Assembly (NCBI GenBank): GCA_947169185.1
Contig: CAMVOS010000010.1
Location: 1 to 64,000, forward strand
DNA: 64,000 nt
Direction: 5' to 3'
DNA from: an uncultured Prevotella sp.
GTDB lineage: Bacteria > Bacteroidota > Bacteroidia > Bacteroidales > Bacteroidaceae
In this document: positions 16,607-26,525 of the stretch, one piece after another
Numbering within the stretch: the first letter of the stretch is position 1
Layout of the letters: every line of letters starts with the position of its first letter
Program-made: the position numbers and the translations under genes
The notes under the pieces: model-generated
The model's database searches: none
The model's input: the letters and a program-made list of their open reading frames with translations, nothing else
Told to the model about the DNA's origin: nothing

Positions 16607-18979
16607 ATGAAAAGAGCAATTTGTTTTTTGATGACAATGATGGCTGTCCTGACGCTGGCGGCCCAACGATATCGGCTTTGGTACGACCAGCCTGCAATGA
16701 CGTGGACGCAGGCTCTACCCATTGGCAATGGTGTGATGGGGGGCATGGTGTTTGGCACTCCTGCTGTCGAGCATATCCAGATTAACGAGGAAACCATTTG
16801 GGCTGGTCAACCTAACAACGTGGTGAACCCCAATGCAAAGGAGGCATTGCCAGAGGTGCGCAGGCTTATCTTTGAGGGCAAATACAAGGAGGCGCAGGAC
16901 TTGGCTAATGCCAAAGTGATGCCACGTGCCGTAGACAAGAATATGGGTATGCCTTATCAGCCGTTTGGCGACCTGTATATCGCAATGCCTGGACATACGA
17001 ACTATCAAAACTACGAGCGTTGGTTGGATTTGGATAATGCACGAAGCGTGGTGCGCTATCAGGTGGACGGTGTGCAGTACGAACGCGAGACCATAGCCCC
17101 GTTGGGTGGCCATCAGGTCATTGCTATCCACTTGACTGCCAGCGCAAAAGGCAAGATAACGTTTACAGCCAACATGACTACGCCTCACGAGAATCCACTC
17201 GTGGGTATGGATGGCAACGAGGCTACCCTGTTGGGTGTTTCCAGCAAGCACGAAGGTCTGAAGGGCAAGGTGCGCTTTATGGGTCGTATGGCTGTTCTAA
17301 CGAAAGGTGGTAAGATGAGTGGTTCGAATGGTATCATCAGCGTCGTGGATGCCGACGAAGCCACGCTGTATATCACCGTTGGCACTAACGTCAAGAACTA
17401 CAAGGATATTACAGGCGACGAGGCCCAGCAGTCGAAGGAACGCCTGAGCGGAGCAATGACCCTAGGCTATGAGGCGCTGAAGGCCCTGCACGAAAAGACC
17501 TATAAGCACTACTACGACCGTGTGAAGCTCGATTTGGGGCCAGACCATTATGCTAATATGCCGATGAACAAGCGCATCGAACAGTTTGGCAAGGTTATTG
17601 ACAACCATCTCGTCGCCACCTATTTCCAATTTGGTCGTTACCTGTTGATTAGCAGCAGTCAGCCCGACAATATGAACCCTGCCAACTTGCAGGGCATCTG
17701 GAACGACAAGATGTTCCCATCGTGGGACTCAAAATACACCACAAACATCAACCTCGAGATGAACTACTGGCCCTCAGAGGTCACGAACCTGACGGAGATG
17801 AACGAACCGCTGTTCAAACTCATCCGTGAAATCTACGAACAAGGCAAGCAGACAGCTCGCAACATGTATGGCGCTGAGGGTTGGGTGCTGCACCACAACA
17901 CCGACCAATGGCGCATTACGGGTCCTGTAGATCGTGCCCAGACGGGACTATGGCCTGTAGGTTCTGCTTGGCTCTGTCGCCATCTGTGGGAACATTACCT
18001 TTACACGCGCGACGTAGTTTTCCTTCGTCAATACTACCCCATCATGCTCGACGCTGCCCGTTTCTATACGCAGACACTGCAAAAGCATCCCACGAAAGGC
18101 TATTTGGTGGTATGCCCAGGTGAATCGCCAGAACATGGCGGAAAAGGTCGTCCGACACCGCTCGATGCTGGTGTAACGATGGATAATCAGATTGTGACGG
18201 AACTCTATACCAATGTCCTCGAAGCTGCAAAGATTCTGGGAGACAACAACTCTCAACTGTCAATTATCAACTCTCAACTAAAACAGCTGCCTCCTATGCA
18301 GATAGGTCGTTGGAGGCAACTACAAGAGTGGCTCGACGACTTGGACGACCCCAAGGACGACCATCGCCACTTCTCGCACCTCTACGGACTCTATCCATCT
18401 TATCTGATATCTCCCACTAGCACTCCTGACCTTTGGGAGGCTGCACGCAAGTCGCTCGAGGCTCGTGGCGATGTGTCGACTGGTTGGTCGATGGGTTGGA
18501 AGGTCTGTTCGTGGGCCCGCCTGTTGGATGGCGAACACGCCTACAAGCTTATCAAAGACCAACTGACCCTGACTGCCGACACCTTCCTCATCTTTGGCAC
18601 CGTCAAGCAGCGTGGTGGCACCTATCCCAATATGTTCGATGCCCATCCACCCTTCCAGATTGACGGCAACTTTGGCTGTACGGCAGGTATTGCCGAGATG
18701 CTGATGCAGAGCTACGATGGATTTATCTATCTGTTGCCAGCCCAGCCCGGTGTATGGAAAGACGGCTCAGTGAAGGGCCTCGTGGCTCGTGGTGGCTTTG
18801 AAATCGATATTGACTGGAAAGATGGAAAACTGTCAAAAGCCATTGTACGTTCTCGTTATGGTGGCATGTGTAAATTGCGCTCAAATACCCCCTTGAAAGG
18901 TAAGGGACTGAAGTACAGTAAGAAGCAAGACATCTATACTTTATTAACTAAAGCAGGCGGGGAATACGTCCTACAATAG
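16607..18979 (+). CDS. GH95 alpha-L-fucosidase / alpha-L-galactosidase
   Basis: Secreted inverting glycosidase of 790 residues that removes terminal alpha-1,2-L-fucose or L-galactose. The order is a signal (1-19), N-terminal beta domain beginning [24 protein letters not shown], then the (alpha/alpha)6 barrel with [25 protein letters not shown] (split here as two motifs) and the HHNTDQW segment, and a C-terminal beta domain. Family features and length are complete. In-frame short repeats encode [11 protein letters not shown] near residue 550 (18247-18280), probably in a surface loop. Known GH95 members act on xyloglucan, mucin or rhamnogalacturonan II; the neighbouring GH140-type and GH78 enzymes favour a pectic target (inference). 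Preceded by the shared palindrome. Confidence 0.94.
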   Translation: MKRAICFLMTMMAVLTLAAQRYRLWYDQPAMTWTQALPIGNGVMGGMVFGTPAVEHIQINEETIWAGQPNNVVNPNAKEALPEVRRLIFEGKYKEAQDLANAKVMPRAVDKNMGMPYQPFGDLYIAMPGHTNYQNYERWLDLDNARSVVRYQVDGVQYERETIAPLGGHQVIAIHLTASAKGKITFTANMTTPHENPLVGMDGNEATLLGVSSKHEGLKGKVRFMGRMAVLTKGGKMSGSNGIISVVDADEATLYITVGTNVKNYKDITGDEAQQSKERLSGAMTLGYEALKALHEKTYKHYYDRVKLDLGPDHYANMPMNKRIEQFGKVIDNHLVATYFQFGRYLLISSSQPDNMNPANLQGIWNDKMFPSWDSKYTTNINLEMNYWPSEVTNLTEMNEPLFKLIREIYEQGKQTARNMYGAEGWVLHHNTDQWRITGPVDRAQTGLWPVGSAWLCRHLWEHYLYTRDVVFLRQYYPIMLDAARFYTQTLQKHPTKGYLVVCPGESPEHGGKGRPTPLDAGVTMDNQIVTELYTNVLEAAKILGDNNSQLSIINSQLKQLPPMQIGRWRQLQEWLDDLDDPKDDHRHFSHLYGLYPSYLISPTSTPDLWEAARKSLEARGDVSTGWSMGWKVCSWARLLDGEHAYKLIKDQLTLTADTFLIFGTVKQRGGTYPNMFDAHPPFQIDGNFGCTAGIAEMLMQSYDGFIYLLPAQPGVWKDGSVKGLVARGGFEIDIDWKDGKLSKAIVRSRYGGMCKLRSNTPLKGKGLKYSKKQDIYTLLTKAGGEYVLQ
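18247..18280. repeat. In-frame short repeat inside GH95
   Basis: Tandem imperfect units of tctcaact and tcaattatcaa encode [11 protein letters not shown]. This A/T-rich repeat resembles the intergenic repeats near 53944 and 54655 and looks like an insertion kept in frame. Confidence 0.55.
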
Positions 18980-19051
18980 TCGAAATGTAGCAAAATATTT
19001 GTGTTATGTAGCATTTTGCGTTTCGTATATGGTCGTTTAAGGATTTCTTCG

Positions 19052-19059
19052 TATCTTTG
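19052..19059 (+). promoter_or_regulatory. -7 box of the GH51 promoter
   Basis: TATCTTTG lies 38 nt before the GH51 ATG at 19098 in the 118-bp gap after GH95. No shared palindrome is present here, so GH51 probably starts from its own, differently regulated promoter. Confidence 0.7.
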
Positions 19060-19097
19060 CATACAGAAATTTTCTAACGACCACACTATATACAATT

Positions 19098-21122
19098 ATG
19101 AAAAGACTAACGACATGTGCTGCTCTCTTGTTGGCAGCCACGCTGGGAATCAACGCCCAAAAACCAATGAATGCCCCAAAGGGCGGCAAAGCCATTAGTG
19201 ACGAATTGATAGGTATTTTCTTCGAGGACATCTCGTCAAGTGCAGACGGTGGTCTGTATGCCGAACTCATCGAGAACGGCTCATTCGAGTACAATCCATC
19301 AGAGCGTGATGGATGGGGCGCAGGTACATCCTGGAAGGTTTTGCGACCTGGTCACTCTTTGGGTGTCTTGGAGGTTCGCAAGGATAACGGCATCCATCCT
19401 AACAACCCAACTTACATGCGACTAACTGCCGAGCGTGTGAAGGAGTATTATGACTACAAGGGTTGGAAAGGCTATGGTCTTGAGAACGATGGTTTCGACG
19501 GTATCAGCGTGAAGGCTGGACAGAAGTATGATTTCTCAATATTCCTGCGTAATCACGATGACCTCAAACAGATTCGTGTCGCTCTGGTAGAACCACAGGG
19601 ATGGGGTAAGGATCCTAAGCTATTAGCTGACGTTACTATCACTACCAATACGAAAAGCTGGAAGAAATACGAGGCCACACTGACTCCCACTGCAGACTGC
19701 AAGAACGCTACGCTGCAGATTCTGATGCTCAACAAAGGCGTGTTAGACATCGACATGGTGTCACTGATGCCGCAGGACACGTACAAAGGACACGGTCTGC
19801 GCAAAGACCTTGCCCAGGCATTGGCTGACCTGCAACCGAAATTCATGCGCTTCCCTGGCGGATGCGTGGTACACGGAGGTGGCGATGGTTTCTGGGACAC
19901 CTATCGTTGGAAGACCACCATCGGTCCTAAGGAGACACGTCGTGGTCTGAAGAACACCTGGGGCTACCATCAGAGCATGGGACTTGGCTACTTCGAGTAT
20001 TTCCAGTTCTGCGAAGACCTGAATATGGAGCCTCTACCTATCCTGCCTTGTGGTGTATCGTGTCAGGGTACCAATGGCGGCTGGGGCATGAAGGATCAGG
20101 CACAGGATGTTGTTCCCATGTCGGAGATGGACGAGTGGGTGGCTGAGGCCATCGACCTCATCGAGTGGGCCAATGGCGATCCCGCCACCAACAAGTGGGC
20201 TAAGATGCGTGCCGATGCTGGTCATCCCAAGCCCTTCAACCTAAAGTATCTTGGTATTGGCAATGAAGAGCGTATCAGCCCTGAGTTCAGCGAGCGTTTC
20301 CGTTATATGTATAAGAAGGTGACGGAGAAGTATCCAAACATCGTCATCGTAGGCACAGCAGGTCCTGGTTCCCATCCAGGCAATCCTGACCTCGAGAACG
20401 GTTGGAAGTTGGCTGACGAGTTGGGCATGCCCGTGATTGACGAACACTACTATGAGCCCAATGCCTACTTCCTCTCTTCGCGCCAGTACAACTACTACCC
20501 ACGCGACCGCAAGACAAAGGTTTATTTGGGTGAGTATGCTGCTAAGGACAAGAAGCTGATTGACGCTCTGGCTGAGGGCCTGTATCTGTTGCATGTAGAG
20601 GCTAATGGCGACATTGTCAGCATGACGTCTTACGCTCCTCTCTTCGCCAAGAAGACCAATACGAACTGGAATCCTGATTTGATTTACTTCGACAACGAGC
20701 GTCCCTACCTGACCTGCAGCTACTACGTTCAGCAGTTGTTCGGACAGTCGAGCGGTCAGTACTACTATGGCGATTGTGTGAAGATTGAGGATCCTGACAA
20801 GGCTCCACGTTGGCAGGGTCTGCCCAAGGATCAGGAGACTGGTTTCCTGCAGGGACAGAGCGTCGTGCTGAACGTCAAGACACGCAAGCTCTACGTGAAG
20901 CTGGTGAACGCAGGCGACAAGGAGAAGGAATTTGATGTCAACCTCAGCCGCTTCCCCATCAAGAAGAATTGCGTGATTACCACTCTCGAGGGTAACGCTA
21001 ATGACGAGAACAACTACGAGAAGCAGCCAATTGCTCCTAAGAAGGAAACCATCAAGGCCAAGAAGAAGTTCGACATCGACCTGAAGCCTTACACAATGGT
21101 GATGCTGGAGTATCAGCTGTAA
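19098..21122 (+). CDS. GH51 alpha-L-arabinofuranosidase
   Basis: Retaining exo-hydrolase of 674 residues that removes alpha-L-arabinofuranose from arabinan or arabinoxylan. A Sec signal (MKRLTTCAALLLAATLGINAQ) precedes an N-terminal carbohydrate-binding-like beta domain (about 40-220), then the TIM barrel opening RFPGGCVVHGG. The acid/base is Glu390 in GIGNEER and the nucleophile Glu479 in VYLGEYAAKDK; a beta domain rich in Lys closes the protein. All key residues are present. It has its own -7 box and ends in a hairpin terminator, so it is likely monocistronic. Confidence 0.95.
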   Translation: MKRLTTCAALLLAATLGINAQKPMNAPKGGKAISDELIGIFFEDISSSADGGLYAELIENGSFEYNPSERDGWGAGTSWKVLRPGHSLGVLEVRKDNGIHPNNPTYMRLTAERVKEYYDYKGWKGYGLENDGFDGISVKAGQKYDFSIFLRNHDDLKQIRVALVEPQGWGKDPKLLADVTITTNTKSWKKYEATLTPTADCKNATLQILMLNKGVLDIDMVSLMPQDTYKGHGLRKDLAQALADLQPKFMRFPGGCVVHGGGDGFWDTYRWKTTIGPKETRRGLKNTWGYHQSMGLGYFEYFQFCEDLNMEPLPILPCGVSCQGTNGGWGMKDQAQDVVPMSEMDEWVAEAIDLIEWANGDPATNKWAKMRADAGHPKPFNLKYLGIGNEERISPEFSERFRYMYKKVTEKYPNIVIVGTAGPGSHPGNPDLENGWKLADELGMPVIDEHYYEPNAYFLSSRQYNYYPRDRKTKVYLGEYAAKDKKLIDALAEGLYLLHVEANGDIVSMTSYAPLFAKKTNTNWNPDLIYFDNERPYLTCSYYVQQLFGQSSGQYYYGDCVKIEDPDKAPRWQGLPKDQETGFLQGQSVVLNVKTRKLYVKLVNAGDKEKEFDVNLSRFPIKKNCVITTLEGNANDENNYEKQPIAPKKETIKAKKKFDIDLKPYTMVMLEYQL

Positions 21123-21128
21123 CAACGC

Positions 21129-21168
21129 AAAAAGTACACAATAGGGTCGGTTCCGCTGTGTACTTTTT
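21129..21168 (+). terminator. Intrinsic terminator of GH51
   Basis: Stem of 12 bp (aaaaagtacaca at 21129-21140 with tgtgtacttttt at 21157-21168) and 16-nt loop, six bases after the GH51 stop. Confidence 0.75.
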
Positions 21169-21173
21169 ATAAG

Positions 21174-21210
21174 GACTGACGACATTTCGCATGTTCGTCA
21201 GTCTTTTTTA
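21174..21210 (+). promoter_or_regulatory. Shared palindromic element, copy 5 (GH140-type gene)
   Basis: TGACGACA (21177-21184), 8-nt spacer, GTTCGTC plus AGTC (21193-21203), then six T. The arms gactgacga/tcgtcagtc pair perfectly. It lies after the separate GH51 terminator and AGTC ends 28 nt before the ATG at 21232, the same distance as copy 4. Confidence 0.6.
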
Positions 21211-21231
21211 TATATAATACGTATACGAACT

Positions 21232-22689
21232 ATGAAGAAACTATTGATGATATTGAGCCTTGCGTTGCTGACGGTGTCGGCACAGGCAGGTAAGCCGTGG
21301 GACAACGGCAAGTTACGTGTGTCGGATAACCAGCGTTATCTGCAGTTTGAAAACGGACAGCCTTTCTTCTGGCAGGGCGAGACGGGATGGCTGTTGCCTG
21401 AACGTCTGGACAGGGCCGAGGCTGAGTGGTATCTGCAGTCGTGTGCCAAAGCGGGGTACAACGTAGTACAGGTACAGACCATCGACGGAGTGCCTGCCGT
21501 CAACATCTACGGACAATTGTCGAACACGGATGGTTGGAACTTCAAGGACATCAACCGCAAGGGCGTCTATGGCTACTGGGACCACATGGACTATATCGTC
21601 GACATGGCTGCTCAGCATGGAATCTACATCGGTATGGTATGCATCTGGGGTGGACTGGTGAAGGCTGGCAAGTTGAGCGTTGAGGATGCGAAGAAGTATG
21701 GCACGTTCCTGGCTAACCGTTATAAGAACAAGCCCAACATCATCTGGTTTATGGGTGGCGACATTCAGGGCGACATCAAGCCTGAGGTGTGGAACGCACT
21801 GGCTACGACCATCAAGTCGATAGACAAGAACCACCTGATGACCTATCATCCTCGTGGTCGCTATACGTCAGCCAAATGGTGGAGCAAGGCGGAATGGCTC
21901 GACTTCCACACCTTCCAAAGCGGACACCGTCGCTATGGACAGCGTATGGGCAACAAAGACTACCCCATTCCTGACAATACGGAGGAAGACAACTGGATGT
22001 ATGTCGACTCGACGTGGAAGTTCAATCCCATCAAGCCCGTTTTGGACGCTGAGCCTTCTTACGAGGATATTCCCATGGGACTGCACGATACCAACGAGCC
22101 TCGCTGGCAGGACTACGACGTGCGTCGCTATGCCTATTGGAGTGTGTTTGCTGGAAGCTGTGGACATACCTATGGTCACAACGCCATCATGCAGATGCTG
22201 AAGCCAGGCTATCCCACGAGCTATGGCGATGCTGGCGACGTGAAGACGTGGTATCAGGGATTGAAAGACCCAGGTTTCTCGCAGATGCAATACCTGAAGC
22301 GCCTCATCCTCTCGTTCCCCTATTTCGAGCGTATACCTGACCAAAGCGTCATCCTCGAGAATGGCGAGAAGTACAACCGTCTGATTGCTACCCGTGGTAA
22401 CGACTACCTGTTGGTCTACAACTATAACAATAACAACATGAAGCTCGACCTGACGAAGATTAGTGGGGCGAAGAAGAATGTTTGGTGGATGACAGCAGCT
22501 ACAGGTAAGCTGAAGTATTTGGGAGAGTTTGACAACAAGGTGCTTACCTTCCGCTATCATCCACAGTCTGCTCGTGTGGAGGACGGTGTGCTCATCGTCA
22601 TCGACAGCAGCAAGGACTATCTGAAGAAAGACCAAACGGAACTGTCGCCTGACGGATACAAAGCTAAAGAACGCGACCTCAATGAATAG
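21232..22689 (+). CDS. GH140-type apiosidase-like hydrolase (DUF4038)
   Basis: Secreted TIM-barrel hydrolase of 485 residues. After the signal (1-19) the sequence begins LRVSDNQRYLQFENGQPFFWQGETGW, here seen as the FFWQGETGWLLP hallmark of DUF4038, with YDVDMAAQ-like barrel strands, an IWFMGGD segment near residue 180 and DAEPSYEDIP near 275, both carrying likely catalytic acids, and the associated small C-terminal beta domain. Characterised GH140 enzymes cleave the apiose linkage that joins side chains to the backbone of rhamnogalacturonan II. Other DUF4038 proteins are uncharacterised, so activity is inferred. Its stop overlaps the next gene by 8 bp, coupling it to the GH78 fusion. Confidence 0.85.
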   Translation: MKKLLMILSLALLTVSAQAGKPWDNGKLRVSDNQRYLQFENGQPFFWQGETGWLLPERLDRAEAEWYLQSCAKAGYNVVQVQTIDGVPAVNIYGQLSNTDGWNFKDINRKGVYGYWDHMDYIVDMAAQHGIYIGMVCIWGGLVKAGKLSVEDAKKYGTFLANRYKNKPNIIWFMGGDIQGDIKPEVWNALATTIKSIDKNHLMTYHPRGRYTSAKWWSKAEWLDFHTFQSGHRRYGQRMGNKDYPIPDNTEEDNWMYVDSTWKFNPIKPVLDAEPSYEDIPMGLHDTNEPRWQDYDVRRYAYWSVFAGSCGHTYGHNAIMQMLKPGYPTSYGDAGDVKTWYQGLKDPGFSQMQYLKRLILSFPYFERIPDQSVILENGEKYNRLIATRGNDYLLVYNYNNNNMKLDLTKISGAKKNVWWMTAATGKLKYLGEFDNKVLTFRYHPQSARVEDGVLIVIDSSKDYLKKDQTELSPDGYKAKERDLNE

Positions 22690-25600
22690 ACTGCTTATCA
22701 TATTGTTGGCCATGCTGTCGCTGACAGTTTCGGCTAAAAAGAAGAAAGAGGTAAAGCCCGACGTCAGCGTCTCGTGGCTGCGTGTCGAAAACATGGACAA
22801 CCCCAAGGGTATTGATACTGCTGAACCCCGTTTCTCATGGTCCATCCTGTCGAACAAGCAGGATGTGCGCCAGACAGCTTACCAGATTGTTGTTTCGACT
22901 GACAAAGGCGAAGTATGGAATACAGGACGCGTAGAGAGCGACCAACAACTCTGGGTGCGCTATCAGGGACAGCCGCTGAAGTGTGCTACACAATGTACGT
23001 GGAAAGTGAAGGTATGGACCAATGTGGGTGAGACAGCTTGGAGCGACGAAGCCAGTTTTGGCATCGGACTGTTGAAAGAGAGCCACTGGACTGGTCGCTG
23101 GATTGGTCTGGAACGATTGCTTCCAGGAGAAGAACGTGGTTTGCATACTCGCTTGGCTGCCCGTTATGTGCGCAAGGAGTTTGAACTGAACAAGCCCGTT
23201 AAGCGTGCTATCGCTTATGTGGCAGGCATCGGACTCCATGAACTACACGTCAATGGCGTAGCCTACAATCGCCAAGTATTAATGCCTATGCCCACCGACT
23301 ATCGTAAAACGGTGCTCTACAACACTTACGACATCACAGAGGCTTTGAAGGAGAAAAATGCCATAGGTCTTATTTTGGGTAATGGTCGTGTGTTCCCCAT
23401 GCGCCAGAACAAGCCCTACAAAGCCCCCGTCTTCGGATTGCCCAAATGTCGCATCAATATCCTCATCGAGTTTACAGATGGTACCACCAAGCGTATCTCT
23501 ACGGATGAGAAATGGAAGGTGACAGCTAACGGTCCTATCCGTGCCAACAACGAGTACGACGGTGAGGAATACGATGCCCGTAAGGATATGACGGGTTGGG
23601 ACGTAGCAGGCTACGACGACAAAACATGGCTATCTGCTGAGCGCACAGAGATCCCTCTGGGTACCTTGCGAGCACAGATGGCACCAGGAATGGAGATGGC
23701 TCCGCTGACTCCTGAGCCCAACAAGTTGGCTAACAACATCTACGACTTCCATCAAAACATAGCTGGTTGGATTGCTTTCGTACCTACTGGTCGTGAGGGC
23801 GATACCATCCGCGTGAAATATGCCGAGAAATTAAATCCTGATGGTAGTCTCTATCTGGAGAACTTCCGTGATGCGAAGTCGGAGGATATCTACGTCTGTG
23901 GCAAGACGCCAAGCGTAGAAGAGTGGCACGCCATTTTCAGCTATCATGGTTTCCGCTATGCGCAGATTATAGGACCTGTTAAGGGTGTTCATGCCTATAC
24001 TGTCAGCGACGATATCCAGCAGTTGGGACACTTCGAGTGTTCTGACACCGTTCTGAATAAGGTTATGCACAATGCCTGGTGGGGCATCTACGGCAACTAC
24101 AAAGGTATGCCCGTCGACTGTCCACAACGCAACGAGCGACAGCCCTGGCTGGGAGATCGCACGATGGGTTCGCTGGGCGAGAGTTTCCTCTTCAACAACG
24201 AGCGTCTTTACACCAAGTGGATGCGCGACATCTGTGAGTCACAGCGTGAGGATGGTGTCTTCAGCGATGTGGCTCCTGCCTACTGGAATTACTACAACGA
24301 CGACGTTACATGGCCTGCTGCCCTACCCTTCAGCTGCGACATGCTCTACCGTCAGTTTGGCAACCGTGAGGCTATCGACAAGTCATACCCCTATATCAAG
24401 CGTTGGTTACAGCACCTTTTGGACGAATACCAGCAGGACGGCATCATCACCAAGGATCAATATGGTGACTGGTGTGTACCCCCTGAAAAGCTGGAGTTGA
24501 TTCACTCGCAAGACCCTGCCCGTAAGACAGACGGTGCACTCATCTCGACAGCCTATGTCATCCGTGTGATGCAGCTGTTGGAGCAATGGGGTTGCGAGGC
24601 CTCGAAGTGGAAACCCATCCGCGAACAGATGACGAAAGCCTTCAACAAGAAGTTCCTCACCATCAAGCGAGGCACCTCGCCCCGTCCTGGGCATGTGCTT
24701 TATCCTGACAGCGTGTTCTATGGTAATAACACCGTCACAGCTAACCTACTACCGCTGGCCATTGGTATCGTGCCAGAGGATTGCAAGGAGGATGTGGTGA
24801 AGCAGGTGGTACAGAATATCTGTATCAAGAACAAGCACCACGTATCTTGTGGTGTCATTGGCATCTCGTGGTTAATGCGAGGTCTCAGCGATCATGGCTT
24901 TGCCGATATGGCCTATCGCTTGGCAACCACCAAGACATATCCTTCGTGGGGATATATGACGGAAAACGGAGCCACGACCATCTGGGAGCTATGGAACGGT
25001 GACAAGGCATCACCCAAGATGAACAGCGGTAATCATGTCATGCTCCTTGGCGACCTGCTCACCTGGTGCTATCAATATCTAGGTGGTATCCGTAGTACGG
25101 ATGCCTACAAGCACATCGTGCTTCGTCCTGCCTTCGACATTCAGGACTGCGAGTGGGCTAACGTCAGCTACGATTCGCCCTACGGCACCATCAAGAGCCA
25201 TTGGCGAAAGACGCTGCAGCACTTGGAGTGGGATGTCACTATTCCTTGCAACACAACGGCTGATGTTTGTCTGCCCAATGGCGAAACGAAGACCGTCGGT
25301 TCTGGTACCTACCATTTCAGCGTCGACATCCCTACTTCGCATCCTGCCATCGTGAAAGATGAGTTCCTCTACGAGCATACCTACTTCCCTGAGGCTCACG
25401 CCTCAACCATCGTTGAACGGAAGAACGGTGACTTGGTTGCAGGCTACTTCGGAGGTACCCACGAACGCGACCCGGATGTCTGCATATGGGTGAACATCAA
25501 AAAGAAGGGCAGCAACGAGTGGAGCAAACCCATACTGGCTGCCGATGGTGTGCTGAGCCTCGATGACCCCAACGCCAAATATATGGGACTCTCAGGGCTG

Positions 25601-26524
25601 AAGGATGATACGACGCCTGCTACTGCCGGTCCTATCAAGACACCAGACTCCTACGACTACATCACTAAGACCACAAGGCTTAAAAATGTTTCTGACCGCC
25701 TGAAACGTAAGGCTTGTTGGAATCCCGTACTCTTCGAGATGCCCAATGGCGAACTGTGGCTCTTCTTCAAGATAGGTACTACCGTAGGTGATTGGACAGG
25801 TTGGCTCACGAAGTCGAAAGACGGAGGTCGCACGTGGAGCAAGAAGGAACCCTTAGGATATGCCACTGTGCCCGAAGGTTCTCCGTCGGGTAAGCAAGTC
25901 GCCCTCCTTGGCCCCATCAAAAACAAGCCAGAACTCATCGACGGTCGTCTGCTCTGTCCATCATCAACTGAGAAGAATGGCTGGCGCTTCCACATGGAGA
26001 TCTACGACCTGAAGACCAAACAATGGAAATGGATTCCCGTTGAGAGCACCGAGGCCATCAAGACTGACGACAATAAGATGCATCCCATCGACTGTATCCA
26101 ACCCTCTATTCTGAAGCTAAAGGATGGTCGCCTGCAGGTAACGATGCGCACGCACAATGCCCATATTGCCACCTCGTTCTCGTCGGATAATGGCGACACA
26201 TGGACACCCGTTACCCTGCTGAAGATTGAGAATAACCAAAGCGGTACAGATGCCGTCACCCTACAGGATGGTCGTCATGCCCTGATTTACAACAACTTCG
26301 AGACGTTGCCATTGACCAAGAAGGGTGTACGCACGCCTTGTTCTATCGCCCTCAGCGATGATGGTACGAACTGGCACCATGCCCTCACCCTTGAGGATTC
26401 ACCTATCGACCAATATAGCTATCCTGCCATCATTCAGGGACGTGACGGCACCCTGCATTGTGTCTATACCTGGCGTCGTCAGCGTGTGTCTTACAAACAA
26501 ATAGACCTCAATAAATTAAAGTAG
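22682..26524 (+). CDS. GH78 rhamnosidase fused to sialidase-fold propeller
   Basis: Secreted fusion of 1280 residues. Residues 1-18 are a signal; about 30-880 are a complete GH78 rhamnosidase (N-terminal Ig and beta domains, DCPQRNERQPWLGDR catalytic-acid segment near 480, C-terminal domain ending VCLPNGETKTVGSGTYHF). About 900-1280 form a BNR/sialidase-type six-bladed propeller with three Asp boxes (SKDGGRTW, SSDNGDTW, SDDGTNW) and an RKNGDLVAGYFGG start. The propeller may be a catalytic 2-keto-3-deoxy-sugar hydrolase or a sugar lyase-like domain. Two activities in one chain suggest neighbouring linkages in one oligosaccharide. It is co-transcribed with the GH140-type gene and followed immediately by dinB. 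GH78 part is certain; the propeller's function is not. Confidence 0.9.
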   Translation: MNRLLIILLAMLSLTVSAKKKKEVKPDVSVSWLRVENMDNPKGIDTAEPRFSWSILSNKQDVRQTAYQIVVSTDKGEVWNTGRVESDQQLWVRYQGQPLKCATQCTWKVKVWTNVGETAWSDEASFGIGLLKESHWTGRWIGLERLLPGEERGLHTRLAARYVRKEFELNKPVKRAIAYVAGIGLHELHVNGVAYNRQVLMPMPTDYRKTVLYNTYDITEALKEKNAIGLILGNGRVFPMRQNKPYKAPVFGLPKCRINILIEFTDGTTKRISTDEKWKVTANGPIRANNEYDGEEYDARKDMTGWDVAGYDDKTWLSAERTEIPLGTLRAQMAPGMEMAPLTPEPNKLANNIYDFHQNIAGWIAFVPTGREGDTIRVKYAEKLNPDGSLYLENFRDAKSEDIYVCGKTPSVEEWHAIFSYHGFRYAQIIGPVKGVHAYTVSDDIQQLGHFECSDTVLNKVMHNAWWGIYGNYKGMPVDCPQRNERQPWLGDRTMGSLGESFLFNNERLYTKWMRDICESQREDGVFSDVAPAYWNYYNDDVTWPAALPFSCDMLYRQFGNREAIDKSYPYIKRWLQHLLDEYQQDGIITKDQYGDWCVPPEKLELIHSQDPARKTDGALISTAYVIRVMQLLEQWGCEASKWKPIREQMTKAFNKKFLTIKRGTSPRPGHVLYPDSVFYGNNTVTANLLPLAIGIVPEDCKEDVVKQVVQNICIKNKHHVSCGVIGISWLMRGLSDHGFADMAYRLATTKTYPSWGYMTENGATTIWELWNGDKASPKMNSGNHVMLLGDLLTWCYQYLGGIRSTDAYKHIVLRPAFDIQDCEWANVSYDSPYGTIKSHWRKTLQHLEWDVTIPCNTTADVCLPNGETKTVGSGTYHFSVDIPTSHPAIVKDEFLYEHTYFPEAHASTIVERKNGDLVAGYFGGTHERDPDVCIWVNIKKKGSNEWSKPILAADGVLSLDDPNAKYMGLSGLKDDTTPATAGPIKTPDSYDYITKTTRLKNVSDRLKRKACWNPVLFEMPNGELWLFFKIGTTVGDWTGWLTKSKDGGRTWSKKEPLGYATVPEGSPSGKQVALLGPIKNKPELIDGRLLCPSSTEKNGWRFHMEIYDLKTKQWKWIPVESTEAIKTDDNKMHPIDCIQPSILKLKDGRLQVTMRTHNAHIATSFSSDNGDTWTPVTLLKIENNQSGTDAVTLQDGRHALIYNNFETLPLTKKGVRTPCSIALSDDGTNWHHALTLEDSPIDQYSYPAIIQGRDGTLHCVYTWRRQRVSYKQIDLNKLK

Positions 26525-26525
26525 T

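Noticed and set aside
20241..21185. 314-codon frame opposite GH51
   Set aside because: Same reason: antisense frame to a well-supported GH51 with intact catalytic residues.
21868..22857. 329-codon frame opposite the GH140-type and GH78 fusion genes
   Set aside because: Antisense shadow crossing two supported genes with no motifs of its own.
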